Virus record (IMG/VR): IMGVR_UViG_3300031999_000057
Coordinates: 1 to 43,349 of that record
DNA: 43,349 bases
Reading direction: 5' to 3' (one strand)
From: a virus
Part shown: positions 8,372 through 15,807 of the stretch, piece after piece
How the letters are laid out: every line of letters begins with the position of its first letter
Numbering within the stretch: the stretch's first letter is position 1
Notes under the pieces: model-generated
Told to the model about the DNA's origin: nothing
The model's input: only the letters and a program-made list of their open reading frames with translations
Databases searched by the model: none
Position numbers and translations under genes: made by a program

Positions 8372-8535
8372 CTTCCCCTCCCGCTGAGGTCGGCTCTTTT
8401 TTTTGGCCTTGTATCTTTGACTTTAATTTCATCGGCAATAAGGACAATGTTGACCTGGGTATTGTCGTCACTCATTATTTGCATATAATCCTTATCGCCA
8501 TAACTTGTTTTACTTATAAGCACCTGTAAAATCAT
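8368..8535 (-). CDS. small protein beginning next to a G16 tract, possible frameshifted 3' end
   Basis: A 55-residue protein with a beta-like N-terminus (MILQVLISKTSYGDKDYMQI). The start at 8535 lies one base after a run of 16 G on the coding strand, which also serves as its ribosome site. The 3' end crosses a run of eight A (T8 at 8397-8404). In the current frame it ends KKRADLSGRGR. One base less in the A run would give an ending EPTSAGGEDETKD, the same tail seen on other genes of this operon. The present 3' end is therefore probably a slipped version. Confidence 0.55.
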   Translation of the reverse strand: MILQVLISKTSYGDKDYMQIMSDDNTQVNIVLIADEIKVKDTRPKKRADLSGRGR

Positions 8536-8785
8536 TCCCCCCCCCCCCCCCCTCCTGGGCAGTCTTCGGGTTGAGCCAAATGATCCTGAAATTTTCAAAG
8601 TCCTTGTATTCCGGCTTTATGTTAAGAGAGCCACAAAGTTCTTCAAAACTTCCATATCCCCTTTCTTGCGCCATTTTATCAAGCGCACCCTCGGCCGTCT
8701 CACCATCAAAAAGCCCACACAACAAACCGTTCGCGGTTTGGATTTGCCACTTTACTTTCGATCTACCAATCCATTGATTTGTCAT
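8510..8785 (-). CDS. small protein, unknown, crosses G16 tract at its 3' end
   Basis: A 91-residue protein started at 8785, where GGAGGGG lies just upstream. It contains KWQIQTANGLLCGLFDGETA and a short acidic/aromatic C-terminal half, with no known domain. Near its end the frame reads through the G16 tract (8537-8552) as a run of Gly, then NDFTGAYK. A one-base change in the tract would fuse it to the next gene, and its current end overlaps that gene by 26 bases. Confidence 0.65.
   Translation of the reverse strand: MTNQWIGRSKVKWQIQTANGLLCGLFDGETAEGALDKMAQERGYGSFEELCGSLNIKPEYKDFENFRIIWLNPKTAQEGGGGGNDFTGAYK
8537..8552 (-). repeat. homopolymer tract G16 (C16 on plus)
   Basis: Sixteen C in a row on the plus strand. 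It is both the end of one gene (frame of Gly codons) and the ribosome site of the next. Such tracts change length readily, so both spacing and frame can vary. Confidence 0.9.
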
Positions 8786-8964
8786 TTCCCCTCCTTCTCC
8801 CCTTCCCTGGCGACAAGCAAAATACAATCCTCTATTTTCTTGATGTTTTTTAGATGCTCGGCGGGTAGGTCGTCAACTCCCTCTAATCGGTATTGAGCGG
8901 CTTCAACCCGAAGAAAATCCAATGTATCAATCATGCTGGCTTTTTCTCTGTTGGTCAGTTTCAT
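8782..8964 (-). CDS. small helical protein with EGEKEG tail, unknown
   Basis: A 60-residue charged, helical protein. It ends REGEKEGK, and the DNA for this tail (AAGGGGAGAAGGAGGGG) is also the ribosome site of the next gene. The same tail type ends the genes at 20784 and 21624. The start at 8964 has GGAGGGG upstream. It is coupled downstream by ATGA. Confidence 0.65.
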   Translation of the reverse strand: MKLTNREKASMIDTLDFLRVEAAQYRLEGVDDLPAEHLKNIKKIEDCILLVAREGEKEGK

Positions 8965-9377
8965 TTCTTCCCCTCCAATTCAGCAATCAATCTTTGTGAC
9001 TCGTCCATCTCCTCGGCGGCCTTTCGTATCGGGGCCTCCTGGCGCACTTGTTCCCTAGTCTCCTCAAGGGTTTCCGGTAGTCCAGAAATTGTCGCCCGAA
9101 TCTGTTGCAGGGCCAGAATTATCTCGTCGGCCATCTGTGTATGGAAATCAATGAACCGATAGGCAAGTTTCAGTTTCTTTTGGGCCGATCCGAACCTTAG
9201 AGCATTTACCCATTTCTGGTTTTTATCCGACCACAACAACTCATACAGCCGAATTTTATTCCACGGCAGATACCCCTCTGCCGTCCCGACACTGTGGAAG
9301 ATGAATATCCCCCGCTTCGCTATTTCCCCGGTTACAAGCAACCCGTCGTTATCCTGAAAATGAATTTTCTGAATCAT
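8961..9377 (-). CDS. unknown protein with C-terminal coiled coil
   Basis: A 138-residue protein started at 9377, which overlaps the previous stop as ATGA; a GTG at 9389 is an alternative. The N-terminal 60 residues look like small beta sheets (GLLVTGEIAKRGIFIF). The C-terminal 60 are acidic and helical (LPETLEETREQVRQEAPI). No family was recognised. It lies in a translationally coupled block of unknown small genes. Confidence 0.65.
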   Translation of the reverse strand: MIQKIHFQDNDGLLVTGEIAKRGIFIFHSVGTAEGYLPWNKIRLYELLWSDKNQKWVNALRFGSAQKKLKLAYRFIDFHTQMADEIILALQQIRATISGLPETLEETREQVRQEAPIRKAAEEMDESQRLIAELEGKK

Positions 9378-9562
9378 TTCAACTCCCACTTCCTTACTTG
9401 ATCTTCATGGTCAAATCCCTGAAGCACCGACCGTATCTCATACCCCTCGTCATACAATCGCATAATCAAATCATCAATCAGTGTCATATCGACCCAATTG
9501 TGGATATTCCCGCGTTCCGGCAAAAGTCGATAGGAAAGTTCAATAGCCTGTTGTTTGGTCAT
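9374..9562 (-). CDS. small helical protein, unknown
   Basis: A 62-residue protein that looks all-helical (TKQQAIELSYRLLPERGNI, then DDLIMRLYDEGYEIRS). It is coupled by four-base overlaps to the genes on both sides. No motif assigns a function. Confidence 0.6.
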   Translation of the reverse strand: MTKQQAIELSYRLLPERGNIHNWVDMTLIDDLIMRLYDEGYEIRSVLQGFDHEDQVRKWELK

Positions 9563-9999
9563 AATGGGTTCGGCTCCTTGTCACAGTGGATGGTCTCGGC
9601 CAAAATATTAATCGGTTGGGTTATATAATCCTTCCAAAAGAGAAATTTGTGATGCAAGAACCTATTTTCGCAAAAGACATGTGTCGCCAAATTAAAATGG
9701 GCTGAGAGCTTTTTATCATGGGGGAGACTGCCGAAGTAGAGCCAATTCAGGGAGTCGTTAAATGTCGGGACGAAAATCCGTTCAATCTTCCCACTTCCAT
9801 TACTCGACTTGTCGATAACCCTGATCTGCTTACCCAAACTCAAAAAATACAACCATTCGTCCGGTACTCCCCACAACAACCGCGTGTAGTTCTTTTGCTC
9901 GACATCCGTTGATCGGAAATAGATAAACCGCTTACCTGTATCACCGTCAGCGCATTGAGTCAGGTTATAGTAGGTGATGATATCATTCGGGTTTGACAT
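9559..9999 (-). CDS. unknown 146-residue protein
   Basis: A protein rich in aromatic residues (many Tyr, Trp and Phe) with mixed alpha/beta character and no detectable catalytic motif. It begins inside the end of the upstream gene (17-base overlap) and ends overlapping the next start. The codon pattern and tight coupling support a real gene; no family was recognised. Confidence 0.65.
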   Translation of the reverse strand: MSNPNDIITYYNLTQCADGDTGKRFIYFRSTDVEQKNYTRLLWGVPDEWLYFLSLGKQIRVIDKSSNGSGKIERIFVPTFNDSLNWLYFGSLPHDKKLSAHFNLATHVFCENRFLHHKFLFWKDYITQPINILAETIHCDKEPNPL

Positions 10000-10201
10000 C
10001 GGGCGTCTCCACGTTTTTCAATAGTTCGTCTTTGTCTTTCTCCTTTAACGGGGGATTGTCTTCTGCATCTCCCACATAATATCCATGCTCATACATCCAG
10101 CGCACAAATTGAAAATGGGAGTCACTAGCACTGATGGATATCCCGCCCTCATAATACTGATTGACTAAATCCTGCGCCTCGATCTCCTCAAGTTGTTTCA
10201 T
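9983..10201 (-). CDS. small acidic protein, unknown
   Basis: A 72-residue acidic protein (LEEIEAQDLVNQYYEGG at the N-terminus, a Lys/Glu/Asp-rich C-terminus). The start at 10201 overlaps the end of the gene at 10188-10367 and has GAGGAGGTAAC upstream. Function is unknown. Confidence 0.6.
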   Translation of the reverse strand: MKQLEEIEAQDLVNQYYEGGISISASDSHFQFVRWMYEHGYYVGDAEDNPPLKEKDKDELLKNVETPDVKPE

Positions 10202-10367
10202 CTGTTACCTCCTCCTCGACAATGTGACATTTACTTCCATAGAGCCAGCTTATGAATAGTTCCGCCCCGCGCTCTTCGAGCCCATATGGTTCATGGACAT
10301 TCTCGATCATCCAATCAGTCCAATCTTCCAACATATTCTCCGCCTGTTCCTGGTCGAGTTTCCTCAT
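10188..10367 (-). CDS. small acidic protein, 59 residues
   Basis: A 59-residue gene that fills the gap between two neighbours: ATGA overlap with the gene at 10364-10564 and a 14-base overlap with the gene at 9983-10201. It begins MRKLDQEQAENMLEDW, is rich in Glu and Trp, and ends VEEEVTDETT. No function is known. It is easily missed because it is short. Confidence 0.6.
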   Translation of the reverse strand: MRKLDQEQAENMLEDWTDWMIENVHEPYGLEERGAELFISWLYGSKCHIVEEEVTDETT

Positions 10368-10564
10368 TTCTCATTCCCCCCGATGACATCGGCGTCAATG
10401 GCCGCATCATCCAACCTAATCGGTTCGGCCTTGTTCTCCTTGAGCATCCGTGCCTCAAGCTCATCGAGCTTCGCCATGCGGTCGTCGATCAGCGCGTTGA
10501 TCGCCCGCCTGAGTTCCGCCATATCAATTCGTTCCTGCGTGATGAATCTGTTGTCTCCGTTCAT
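10364..10564 (-). CDS. small helical protein, unknown
   Basis: A 66-residue helical protein (MAELRRAINALIDDRMAKLDEL) with an acidic C-terminus. Its ribosome site AAGGAGG overlaps the previous stop, and its own stop overlaps the next start as ATGA. The heptad-like spacing suggests a short coiled-coil oligomer. Confidence 0.6.
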   Translation of the reverse strand: MNGDNRFITQERIDMAELRRAINALIDDRMAKLDELEARMLKENKAEPIRLDDAAIDADVIGGNEK

Positions 10565-10768
10565 TTAATCCTCCTTTTTATGGAATTTAAATCGGGGTTC
10601 ATATTTCGGACACGGTTGGGAAACTCGGGAATCTTCGGGGACTAGTCCCAAATGTAAAAGCAGGTCCGACATTAGCCAATTCAAATCTTGAACAAATTGA
10701 TGAAGTTCTTCAAGATTTTCCCGCATTCCTTCTTTGCTTTTTCCATAATTCCAAAGATACATTCTCAT
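10565..10768 (-). CDS. small protein, unknown
   Basis: A 67-residue protein with a helix RENLEELHQFVQDLNWLM and a basic C-terminus. It is directly adjacent to the next start. No domain was recognised. Confidence 0.6.
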   Translation of the reverse strand: MRMYLWNYGKSKEGMRENLEELHQFVQDLNWLMSDLLLHLGLVPEDSRVSQPCPKYEPRFKFHKKED

Positions 10769-11044
10769 TTAATCCTCCAAATCCCGCCCACACCAGGGGC
10801 AGTAATCTATTACGGTCTCATACATCATCCATTTTCCGCTCGGCGGATAGAATGATATAATATTATCATTAAATGCTTGAAAAAAATCACGACAATGATA
10901 GTTCTCGGATGGAATGCAACAGTCTATCTTCGCCGGTTTCTTGCCCTTCGGCTTGAGCGACTCCATGGTTTCGATTATCTGTCTCGCCGTGTTCTCGACC
11001 CCAACGATCTCGGCCAATAATTCAGTCCGCTTTTTTTCGTCCAT
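10769..11044 (-). CDS. small zinc-binding protein, unknown
   Basis: A 91-residue protein started at 11044, inside the end of the upstream gene, with a GAGG site. The N-terminal half is helical and charged. The C-terminal half carries DCCIPSENYHCRDFF and CPWCGRDLED, so a Cys-rich zinc site is likely. Short phage proteins ending in CPWCG-type motifs are common in early regions; the role is unknown. Confidence 0.6.
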   Translation of the reverse strand: MDEKKRTELLAEIVGVENTARQIIETMESLKPKGKKPAKIDCCIPSENYHCRDFFQAFNDNIISFYPPSGKWMMYETVIDYCPWCGRDLED

Positions 11045-11219
11045 GTTTTTCCTCGATTTCCTCAAATACTTTATGTTGCGCGGCATCTGCAAGCAAGATA
11101 ATGTTGTCTATAGCACGAAGGATATGACAGCCGGAATTAATCCAGAGCATACAGTCCAAGAGACACCACCTTTGGCCAAGTGGACACCAATTCTCATCTG
11201 GAATTTGTTTGTTTATCAT
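11022..11219 (-). CDS. small Cys-containing protein, unknown
   Basis: A 65-residue protein. The first half has four Cys (WCPLGQRWCLLDCMLW...C), and the second half is a charged helix. It overlaps both neighbours by 23-26 bases. No family was recognised. Confidence 0.55.
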   Translation of the reverse strand: MINKQIPDENWCPLGQRWCLLDCMLWINSGCHILRAIDNIILLADAAQHKVFEEIEEKHGRKKAD

Positions 11220-11421
11220 TCCAATGCTCCTCTTGTGTTATCCAAATATTATCATATTGTCCATGGCATTTTAATATTGCTGCCGCTAGTGTTTTCAGCG
11301 AATGAATAGGCGACAGTCCATCATTGTTATCGTCGCCGGTTGATTCTATAACATAATAAGTCCCTCTGTTTATCCACGCCTTCGGCGGCCGACCCGGTTT
11401 TCCCGACTGCCATTTTCTCAT
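11194..11421 (-). CDS. short protein resembling the N-terminus of phage beta-helix proteins
   Basis: A 75-residue protein that begins with a basic stretch (KWQSGKPGRPPKAW) and then has YYVIESTGDDNNDGLSP, followed by SLKTLAAAI. This is the signature that opens many right-handed beta-helix/pectate-lyase-like appendage proteins, as in the gene at 37027 of this window (FFVDGTSGTDGFDGLKP). Here it stands alone, without the beta-helix, inside the early operon. It may be a broken tail-fibre fragment or a small protein that kept the capping motif. It overlaps the phosphoesterase start by four bases. Confidence 0.55.
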   Translation of the reverse strand: MRKWQSGKPGRPPKAWINRGTYYVIESTGDDNNDGLSPIHSLKTLAAAILKCHGQYDNIWITQEEHWNDKQTNSR

Positions 11422-12212
11422 GGTGTAATAATCTCATATATCTGTTTTCGGTTATCATATGTCCTATTAGCACCGCCACCGCTATAGGTGGCACCGACAA
11501 ATGTTATGTTTATATGTTCAACAACGGCCGGCTTTTTTGCTTTTTCCTCTGCATAACTACCGTCATATTCTAGGGCGGAACCAATAATATAATCGTATCC
11601 GGTCTTTTTAATTATCTTATTTCGCGCCGGTTCATACCATGTAACCGGTATCCTGGAAGTAATGTGGAAATGTCCACTGAATATGGCATCGGCGGTAGGG
11701 CAGATGAGCCGTAGTTGATCCGCCCGATTGATCTTTCCTCCCGCCGTATATCCCCCCCCATAATTGTGGTGGAAATAACAGTTGAATCCGTATGGTGTCC
11801 GGCATGACGGCAATTCAAATACGGCATAACAGGAGAACCCGGCATAGCGAATCCCAAGCCGTGTGGCGATGTGGGTTTCGGGGATTATCCCGGCCACCCG
11901 CATTGTCCTCTGCTCATGGTTCCCGGCGATGAGGAACAACCCCTTGTCTTTTATCGGGGTAAGGATATCTACGATGTAGTCCATTTGATCCTTCGGCGGG
12001 GCGGTTTGGGTATAGACATCGGACTTGCTGCCGACTATCGCGTTTTCCATGAGGTCACCAAGTCCAATCCAATATCCGTTTCTGTCATTCTTAACTTCGT
12101 TAATGACCTTCCCAATAAATTCCTCGTTGCACTGACTACTTCCGTAGTGCCAATCTCCAAGAAGATATAAGGTAAACGATTTCCCGCTAAATTGCTTTTT
12201 GAAAAATTCCAT
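11418..12212 (-). CDS. calcineurin-like metallophosphoesterase
   Basis: A 264-residue protein with the five metal-binding motifs of the family in order: GDWH (19-22), GDLMEN (52-57), GNHE (97-100), HH (148-149) and GHFH (180-183). It hydrolyses a phosphoester; in phages such enzymes act on nucleotides, DNA ends or RNA 2',3'-cyclic phosphates, and the substrate here is unknown. It starts as TAATG on the stop of the upstream endonuclease. A diverged copy of its first 12 codons lies on the far side of that endonuclease gene, so the endonuclease appears to have inserted at this gene's start. Confidence 0.9.
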   Translation of the reverse strand: MEFFKKQFSGKSFTLYLLGDWHYGSSQCNEEFIGKVINEVKNDRNGYWIGLGDLMENAIVGSKSDVYTQTAPPKDQMDYIVDILTPIKDKGLFLIAGNHEQRTMRVAGIIPETHIATRLGIRYAGFSCYAVFELPSCRTPYGFNCYFHHNYGGGYTAGGKINRADQLRLICPTADAIFSGHFHITSRIPVTWYEPARNKIIKKTGYDYIIGSALEYDGSYAEEKAKKPAVVEHINITFVGATYSGGGANRTYDNRKQIYEIITP

Positions 12213-12655
12213 TAATTACCTCCCAGATGTTGATCGAGATAATGTACCATGGCTTTAGATACCGCGAGGTTATCCCCCATGTATCCGAGGGCGAGATTAC
12301 AATTCATGCATAGAATTCCCCTAATGTTTCCCGCCTTGTGATCGTGGTCTACTATTGGCCCGTGTGACCCCCAAGAAGATGACCCGCAAATTGCACAGAC
12401 AGACCCTTGCCCGATCAGCATTGACTCAAACGCCTCTGGTGTTAATCCGTATTTTCTCTTTAACTGATAAGCCCTAATTTCTTTGCGATGTGTTTTAGTG
12501 CGAAGCCTCCCCCTGGCCCTCTCCTTTTCTATGTGATCCTTGCGATATTTCCTCATTGCGGCGAGTCTTTTTTCTCTATCTCGGGAATGTCGGTTACGAT
12601 CATTTGCCCTTTGTTTTTCTTGATCTTTATAGGCCATAAGCATATCTCGCAACAT
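12212..12655 (-). CDS. endonuclease VII-like HNH homing nuclease
   Basis: A 147-residue protein. An extremely basic helical N-terminus (to about residue 65) is followed by the recombination endonuclease VII domain: YGLTPEAFESML, CAIC (87-90), DHDH (103-106), CMNC (116-119). Free-standing copies of this domain act as homing or DNA-entry nucleases. The start is uncertain: 12655 and 12637 are both possible and neither has a good ribosome site. Translation may be carried in from the 26-codon frame at 12627-12707 that overlaps it. Its end reconstitutes a TAATG junction with the phosphoesterase. Confidence 0.85.
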   Translation of the reverse strand: MLRDMLMAYKDQEKQRANDRNRHSRDREKRLAAMRKYRKDHIEKERARGRLRTKTHRKEIRAYQLKRKYGLTPEAFESMLIGQGSVCAICGSSSWGSHGPIVDHDHKAGNIRGILCMNCNLALGYMGDNLAVSKAMVHYLDQHLGGN

Positions 12656-12707
12656 GACTATAGGACATCCACGATTTCCCCTTGAATTGTTTCTTATAAA
12701 ACTCCAT
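12627..12707 (-). pseudogene. 26-codon duplicate of the phosphoesterase 5' end
   Basis: An ATG at 12707 overlaps the stop of the Cas4-like gene as TAATG. It reads MEFYKKQFKGKSW and then drifts to a stop. The phosphoesterase at 12212 starts MEFFKKQFSGKSF, so 10 of the first 13 residues match, while several codons differ at third positions. It is best read as the original (or a donated) start of the phosphoesterase gene, separated from the body by insertion of the endonuclease gene. Confidence 0.7.
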
Positions 12708-13462
12708 TATTTCCTCACCATGGCATAACATTTAATCAGCCGATATACACAACCCGCACACATCCATTTCGGACGGCGTTCCTCGACCTCCGGCAATGCG
12801 ATAATCTCTTTTGTCTCCGGCCCGTAGAATTTTATGGCGTTGTCGATAATCCCTTTCCGCCGCAACATCGCCGCCCAATTCTCGCGTATCTCGACATCCG
12901 TAAACTCCATTGTCCACGCCTTGAGTCCGATCCCGTTATACTTATCCGGCCGCTGCTTGTTCATCTTCATCGACCAGGGCAGATAATCACTCATGTTCCC
13001 GGCGAGAAAAAAGACGATGATATGACCGACCCGCATTTGCATAACGTTCAAATAGCCTTTCATCCGCTCCATCCAATCCGGGTGCTTGGTATCGGGCCGG
13101 AACCACTCCATCCCCTCGGCGGTGCTTTTTATCTCCGGCACTCCGTCCATAATGATCTCATCGTCTATCGTACAGGTTATCCCATCGAGTTCCATGGGCG
13201 GTTGCTCCGTCCCTATCGCCCGCTCGAATACCCGCCCACGAAAGAACCGGAGCGCAGATGTTAGATCAATCGGCGGTATCTGTTCAGGCGGCAGGATATG
13301 GCGATAGACGGCGGGGAGTGGACAGAGCTGGAGGTCGGATAGGTGTATCCCCTCGCGCTTGTCGGGATACTTAATTCCCGCCATGCCGCGCTTCCCACTC
13401 ATAAAGTCAATTATCCGTTGACCATACAGGGCGGCAAGTTCTTTGTTCTCTTTGATCGTCAT
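12707..13462 (-). CDS. Cas4/RecB-like PD-(D/E)XK exonuclease with Fe-S type cysteines
   Basis: A 251-residue protein. The nuclease core has FRGRVFE (Glu80), then DGVPEIKST with Asp106, Glu110 and Lys112. One Cys lies before the core (Cys47 in LQLCPLP) and three follow near the C-terminus (Cys235, Cys238 and Cys245 in WMCAGCVYRLIKC). This one-plus-three layout is that of Cas4 and AddB type iron-sulfur nucleases. It probably processes DNA ends during phage recombination or replication. It lies between the helicase-linked genes and the phosphoesterase. Confidence 0.8.
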   Translation of the reverse strand: MTIKENKELAALYGQRIIDFMSGKRGMAGIKYPDKREGIHLSDLQLCPLPAVYRHILPPEQIPPIDLTSALRFFRGRVFERAIGTEQPPMELDGITCTIDDEIIMDGVPEIKSTAEGMEWFRPDTKHPDWMERMKGYLNVMQMRVGHIIVFFLAGNMSDYLPWSMKMNKQRPDKYNGIGLKAWTMEFTDVEIRENWAAMLRRKGIIDNAIKFYGPETKEIIALPEVEERRPKWMCAGCVYRLIKCYAMVRK

Positions 13463-13651
13463 TTAATCCCCACTCGAAACAAAATCCCAAATGACAATTA
13501 ACAAAAGAAGCGTCCCGATAATTGCCAACGCACAAATTGAGAATGGAAGATTTTCATTCGCCTTAAATTTAGAAATCTCGAAAAAGAATCCGGTAAGGCA
13601 AGAAGCCCCCATTGCCGAAAGTGCGATTTTCAAAAAGTTAGATTTAATCAT
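13463..13651 (-). CDS. small protein with two membrane helices
   Basis: A 62-residue protein with two hydrophobic segments (LKIALSAMGASCLTGFFF and SICALAIIGTLLLLIVIWDF) joined by a short basic/acidic loop. It overlaps the end of the helicase gene by four bases. Small membrane proteins inside early operons often act in superinfection exclusion or host membrane takeover; that role is only inferred. Confidence 0.65.
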   Translation of the reverse strand: MIKSNFLKIALSAMGASCLTGFFFEISKFKANENLPFSICALAIIGTLLLLIVIWDFVSSGD

Positions 13652-15807
13652 TTATTATCTCCTATATTTTTATACTTATGCACTTTGGAATATTTGGTCT
13701 TATCTGCGGCAATATCATCGGCTTCCGGTGTGCGCCAACCAAGTCCGTCTACTATGAATTTCCAGCCGCCTATCAACTTAAAGGTTTGTATCTTTCCATT
13801 CGGGTTATTCTCGCCGTCCGTCCAGTTCTTCGCCTTGACGATCTTGATAACACCGGGATTGATTGCGAGATACAATCTTGCCTTGTCCATGGTGGCCTGT
13901 CCGCCGCGTCCGAAGTCGGTCTGTTCGTTCTTCTGTATGGCGATGACCGCAACTCCCTTGTTGAGCTTGTTCCATATCCGGCTGATGTATGCCTTGACCT
14001 TGTATTCTTCGCCGGTTAAGCTCTCCAGGTAGTCTATGCAATTCACCGCATCCGGCCTTATAACGTCCTCGAAGTGTTCCGTTCTATCCCAGACATTGAT
14101 CTTCCACTCCTCGATTTTGATATCCTGGAATTGTGTGAGTCGCAACCGCGTCTCGCTGTCGCCCATCTCGCTCGAAAAATAATGCACCTCGAATTTGTCC
14201 ATGTTCATCTTTGCAAAGTTGAGCAAAAAGGCGGTATTGTGTGTAACGATAAAATCCTTTGCTATATATAAGCCCGATTCGGCAGAGGTCGATATACAAA
14301 TTGTTTCTTGAATACCAGCATTTTTTATTTCACATAAACTTTTGTGATCTGATTTTTTTTCTATTTTATATCTTCTGGCTTTTCTGGTCAATCTAAATGG
14401 ACAAAAATCCTTTGCTTTTAATCTAATTCTATAAGACAATCTTCCCGTTTTATATTGTCCCAAATAGCGATAATGCGTTAGTCTTGAGGTAACCGTGACT
14501 TTTATTCCCAATGATCTTGCCAGGAATACAAAATCTTCACACAATTTTTCCGATACAGTATTAAAAGATATTTGACCAGACTCAGAAATGTCTCCATCTG
14601 AGTCTAATAGCCCTGCCAAGAGGTCTTTTCTGATAGGAATACAATTTAATAAATATTCCTTGGGAATAAATTTCTCCCATGAACGACAACCGACAAGTCC
14701 GAATTTTTCGATTTGTCTTTTCAGGCCACGGAATGAAACGGTAAAACATCCAGTTCTTTTGTCTTGATATATGGAATTCTCGCCATAATAATTTCTGCAA
14801 TAATCTATTATTTCTTCATCTGCTGCCGAAATTGATATTGTTGTTTTACTTAACGATCCGTCTCCTAATAAAAGGCCGAGAAAATAAGGATCAAGACTGC
14901 TCGATATTTCCTTCTCTTCAAAATCTATCGCTTCATTTTTGGGCAATCTTAATCTAAGATGAGTTTTTATTTTTCCGAATCCACCTACCTCTGCCAATAT
15001 TTTATAGGCTGGAAGAACTTCATATTTTCCATATTTTAAGGAAGGATTTCCCCGGCCGGTTTTTTTCCAACATCTATTATATGCGGGTAAAACATTCCAC
15101 AAATGCTCAAAATCACAAATGAGGGAAGTCCTATCATTAAACACAAATTCAAAACATTGTTGTAGACCCCGCTTATATACTCCGGTAATTTTTTCTTGTT
15201 TCCCTTGTTCGGAAAAAATCATATCACCGACTTTTAATTTTTCTATTTTTGTCCATCCAGTTGGAGTTAATATTTTTGTTCCCATTGGATGACCCTTTCC
15301 CTCATTACTTTTTCCGGCCAGGACGACAATATTCTTCTCAAAAATATTGACCACGTTCTCCAATTCAAACGGCCACTTGAGAAATACGGGGTCGATGGGC
15401 GCATTGAGGAAATCGACCTTGACACATTCATCGACGACCTTCCGATACTCCCCGCTGTGTCGGCTGCCGGACTCGATGATCTTCTCTTTCTTGAGCCGCG
15501 CCAATGCGACCCTGACCGAATTCTTCGCCTCCTTGTCGCCCTGTCCGATAGCAAGGTCAAAGTAGATATCGGAGATTCGGAATGTTCCTTCACTTTGTGC
15601 GATCCATTCCCCGACTTCCTTGGTGATGTTCTGGTCTTTACTGGTTGCGACGGCGACGGATTCACGGACGATCTCCCCCACCCGTTCAAGCGGCAGATCA
15701 TATTCTTTGGCCAGGATATCGGCCATGGCGAGGATTTTCTCTGCCGGGATTCGTCCCCGAGCAAGCGCGAAACAGGATTCTCTGAGTTCATTTTCCTTCT
15801 TGGTCAT
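13648..15807 (-). CDS. RecA/DnaB-type ATPase (probable replicative helicase) with intein in the P-loop
   Basis: A 719-residue precursor. The N-extein (1-171) contains a winged-helix-like segment (SVRVALARLKKEKIIESGS) and ends at the P-loop VVLAGKSNEGK. Residues 172-524 are an intein. The C-extein (525-719) starts TAFLLNF, so splicing restores AGKSNEGKT, a complete Walker A. After it come FSSEMGDSETRLRL (DnaB-like), a Walker B-like NCIDYLE, and GQATMDKARLYLAINPG near a sensor strand. The spliced 366-residue product fits a phage RecA-fold replicative helicase or recombination ATPase. It begins on GGTTT-rich DNA with an internal promoter candidate upstream. Confidence 0.85.
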   Translation of the reverse strand: MTKKENELRESCFALARGRIPAEKILAMADILAKEYDLPLERVGEIVRESVAVATSKDQNITKEVGEWIAQSEGTFRISDIYFDLAIGQGDKEAKNSVRVALARLKKEKIIESGSRHSGEYRKVVDECVKVDFLNAPIDPVFLKWPFELENVVNIFEKNIVVLAGKSNEGKGHPMGTKILTPTGWTKIEKLKVGDMIFSEQGKQEKITGVYKRGLQQCFEFVFNDRTSLICDFEHLWNVLPAYNRCWKKTGRGNPSLKYGKYEVLPAYKILAEVGGFGKIKTHLRLRLPKNEAIDFEEKEISSSLDPYFLGLLLGDGSLSKTTISISAADEEIIDYCRNYYGENSIYQDKRTGCFTVSFRGLKRQIEKFGLVGCRSWEKFIPKEYLLNCIPIRKDLLAGLLDSDGDISESGQISFNTVSEKLCEDFVFLARSLGIKVTVTSRLTHYRYLGQYKTGRLSYRIRLKAKDFCPFRLTRKARRYKIEKKSDHKSLCEIKNAGIQETICISTSAESGLYIAKDFIVTHNTAFLLNFAKMNMDKFEVHYFSSEMGDSETRLRLTQFQDIKIEEWKINVWDRTEHFEDVIRPDAVNCIDYLESLTGEEYKVKAYISRIWNKLNKGVAVIAIQKNEQTDFGRGGQATMDKARLYLAINPGVIKIVKAKNWTDGENNPNGKIQTFKLIGGWKFIVDGLGWRTPEADDIAADKTKYSKVHKYKNIGDNK
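14236..15294 (-). mobile_element. LAGLIDADG intein, probable class 3 (WCT) type, inside the helicase P-loop
   Basis: A 353-residue insertion (precursor residues 172-524). Block A reads GHPMGTKIL, so position 1 is Gly instead of Cys or Ser. Block B is CDFEHLWNV, with His235 and Trp237 two apart. The block F region is ETICIST with Cys504. The end is FIVTHN followed by extein Thr. Trp, Cys and Thr at these places are the WCT marks of class 3 inteins, known from phage DnaB-type proteins. A LAGLIDADG homing endonuclease sits in the middle (GLLLGDGS at 311-318, LAGLLDSDG at 397-405). The DNA is visibly richer in A and T than the exteins, which suggests transfer. Confidence 0.85.

Noticed and set aside
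12732-12917. Short minus frame inside the Cas4-like gene
   Set aside because: Shadow of the real gene, no ribosome site.
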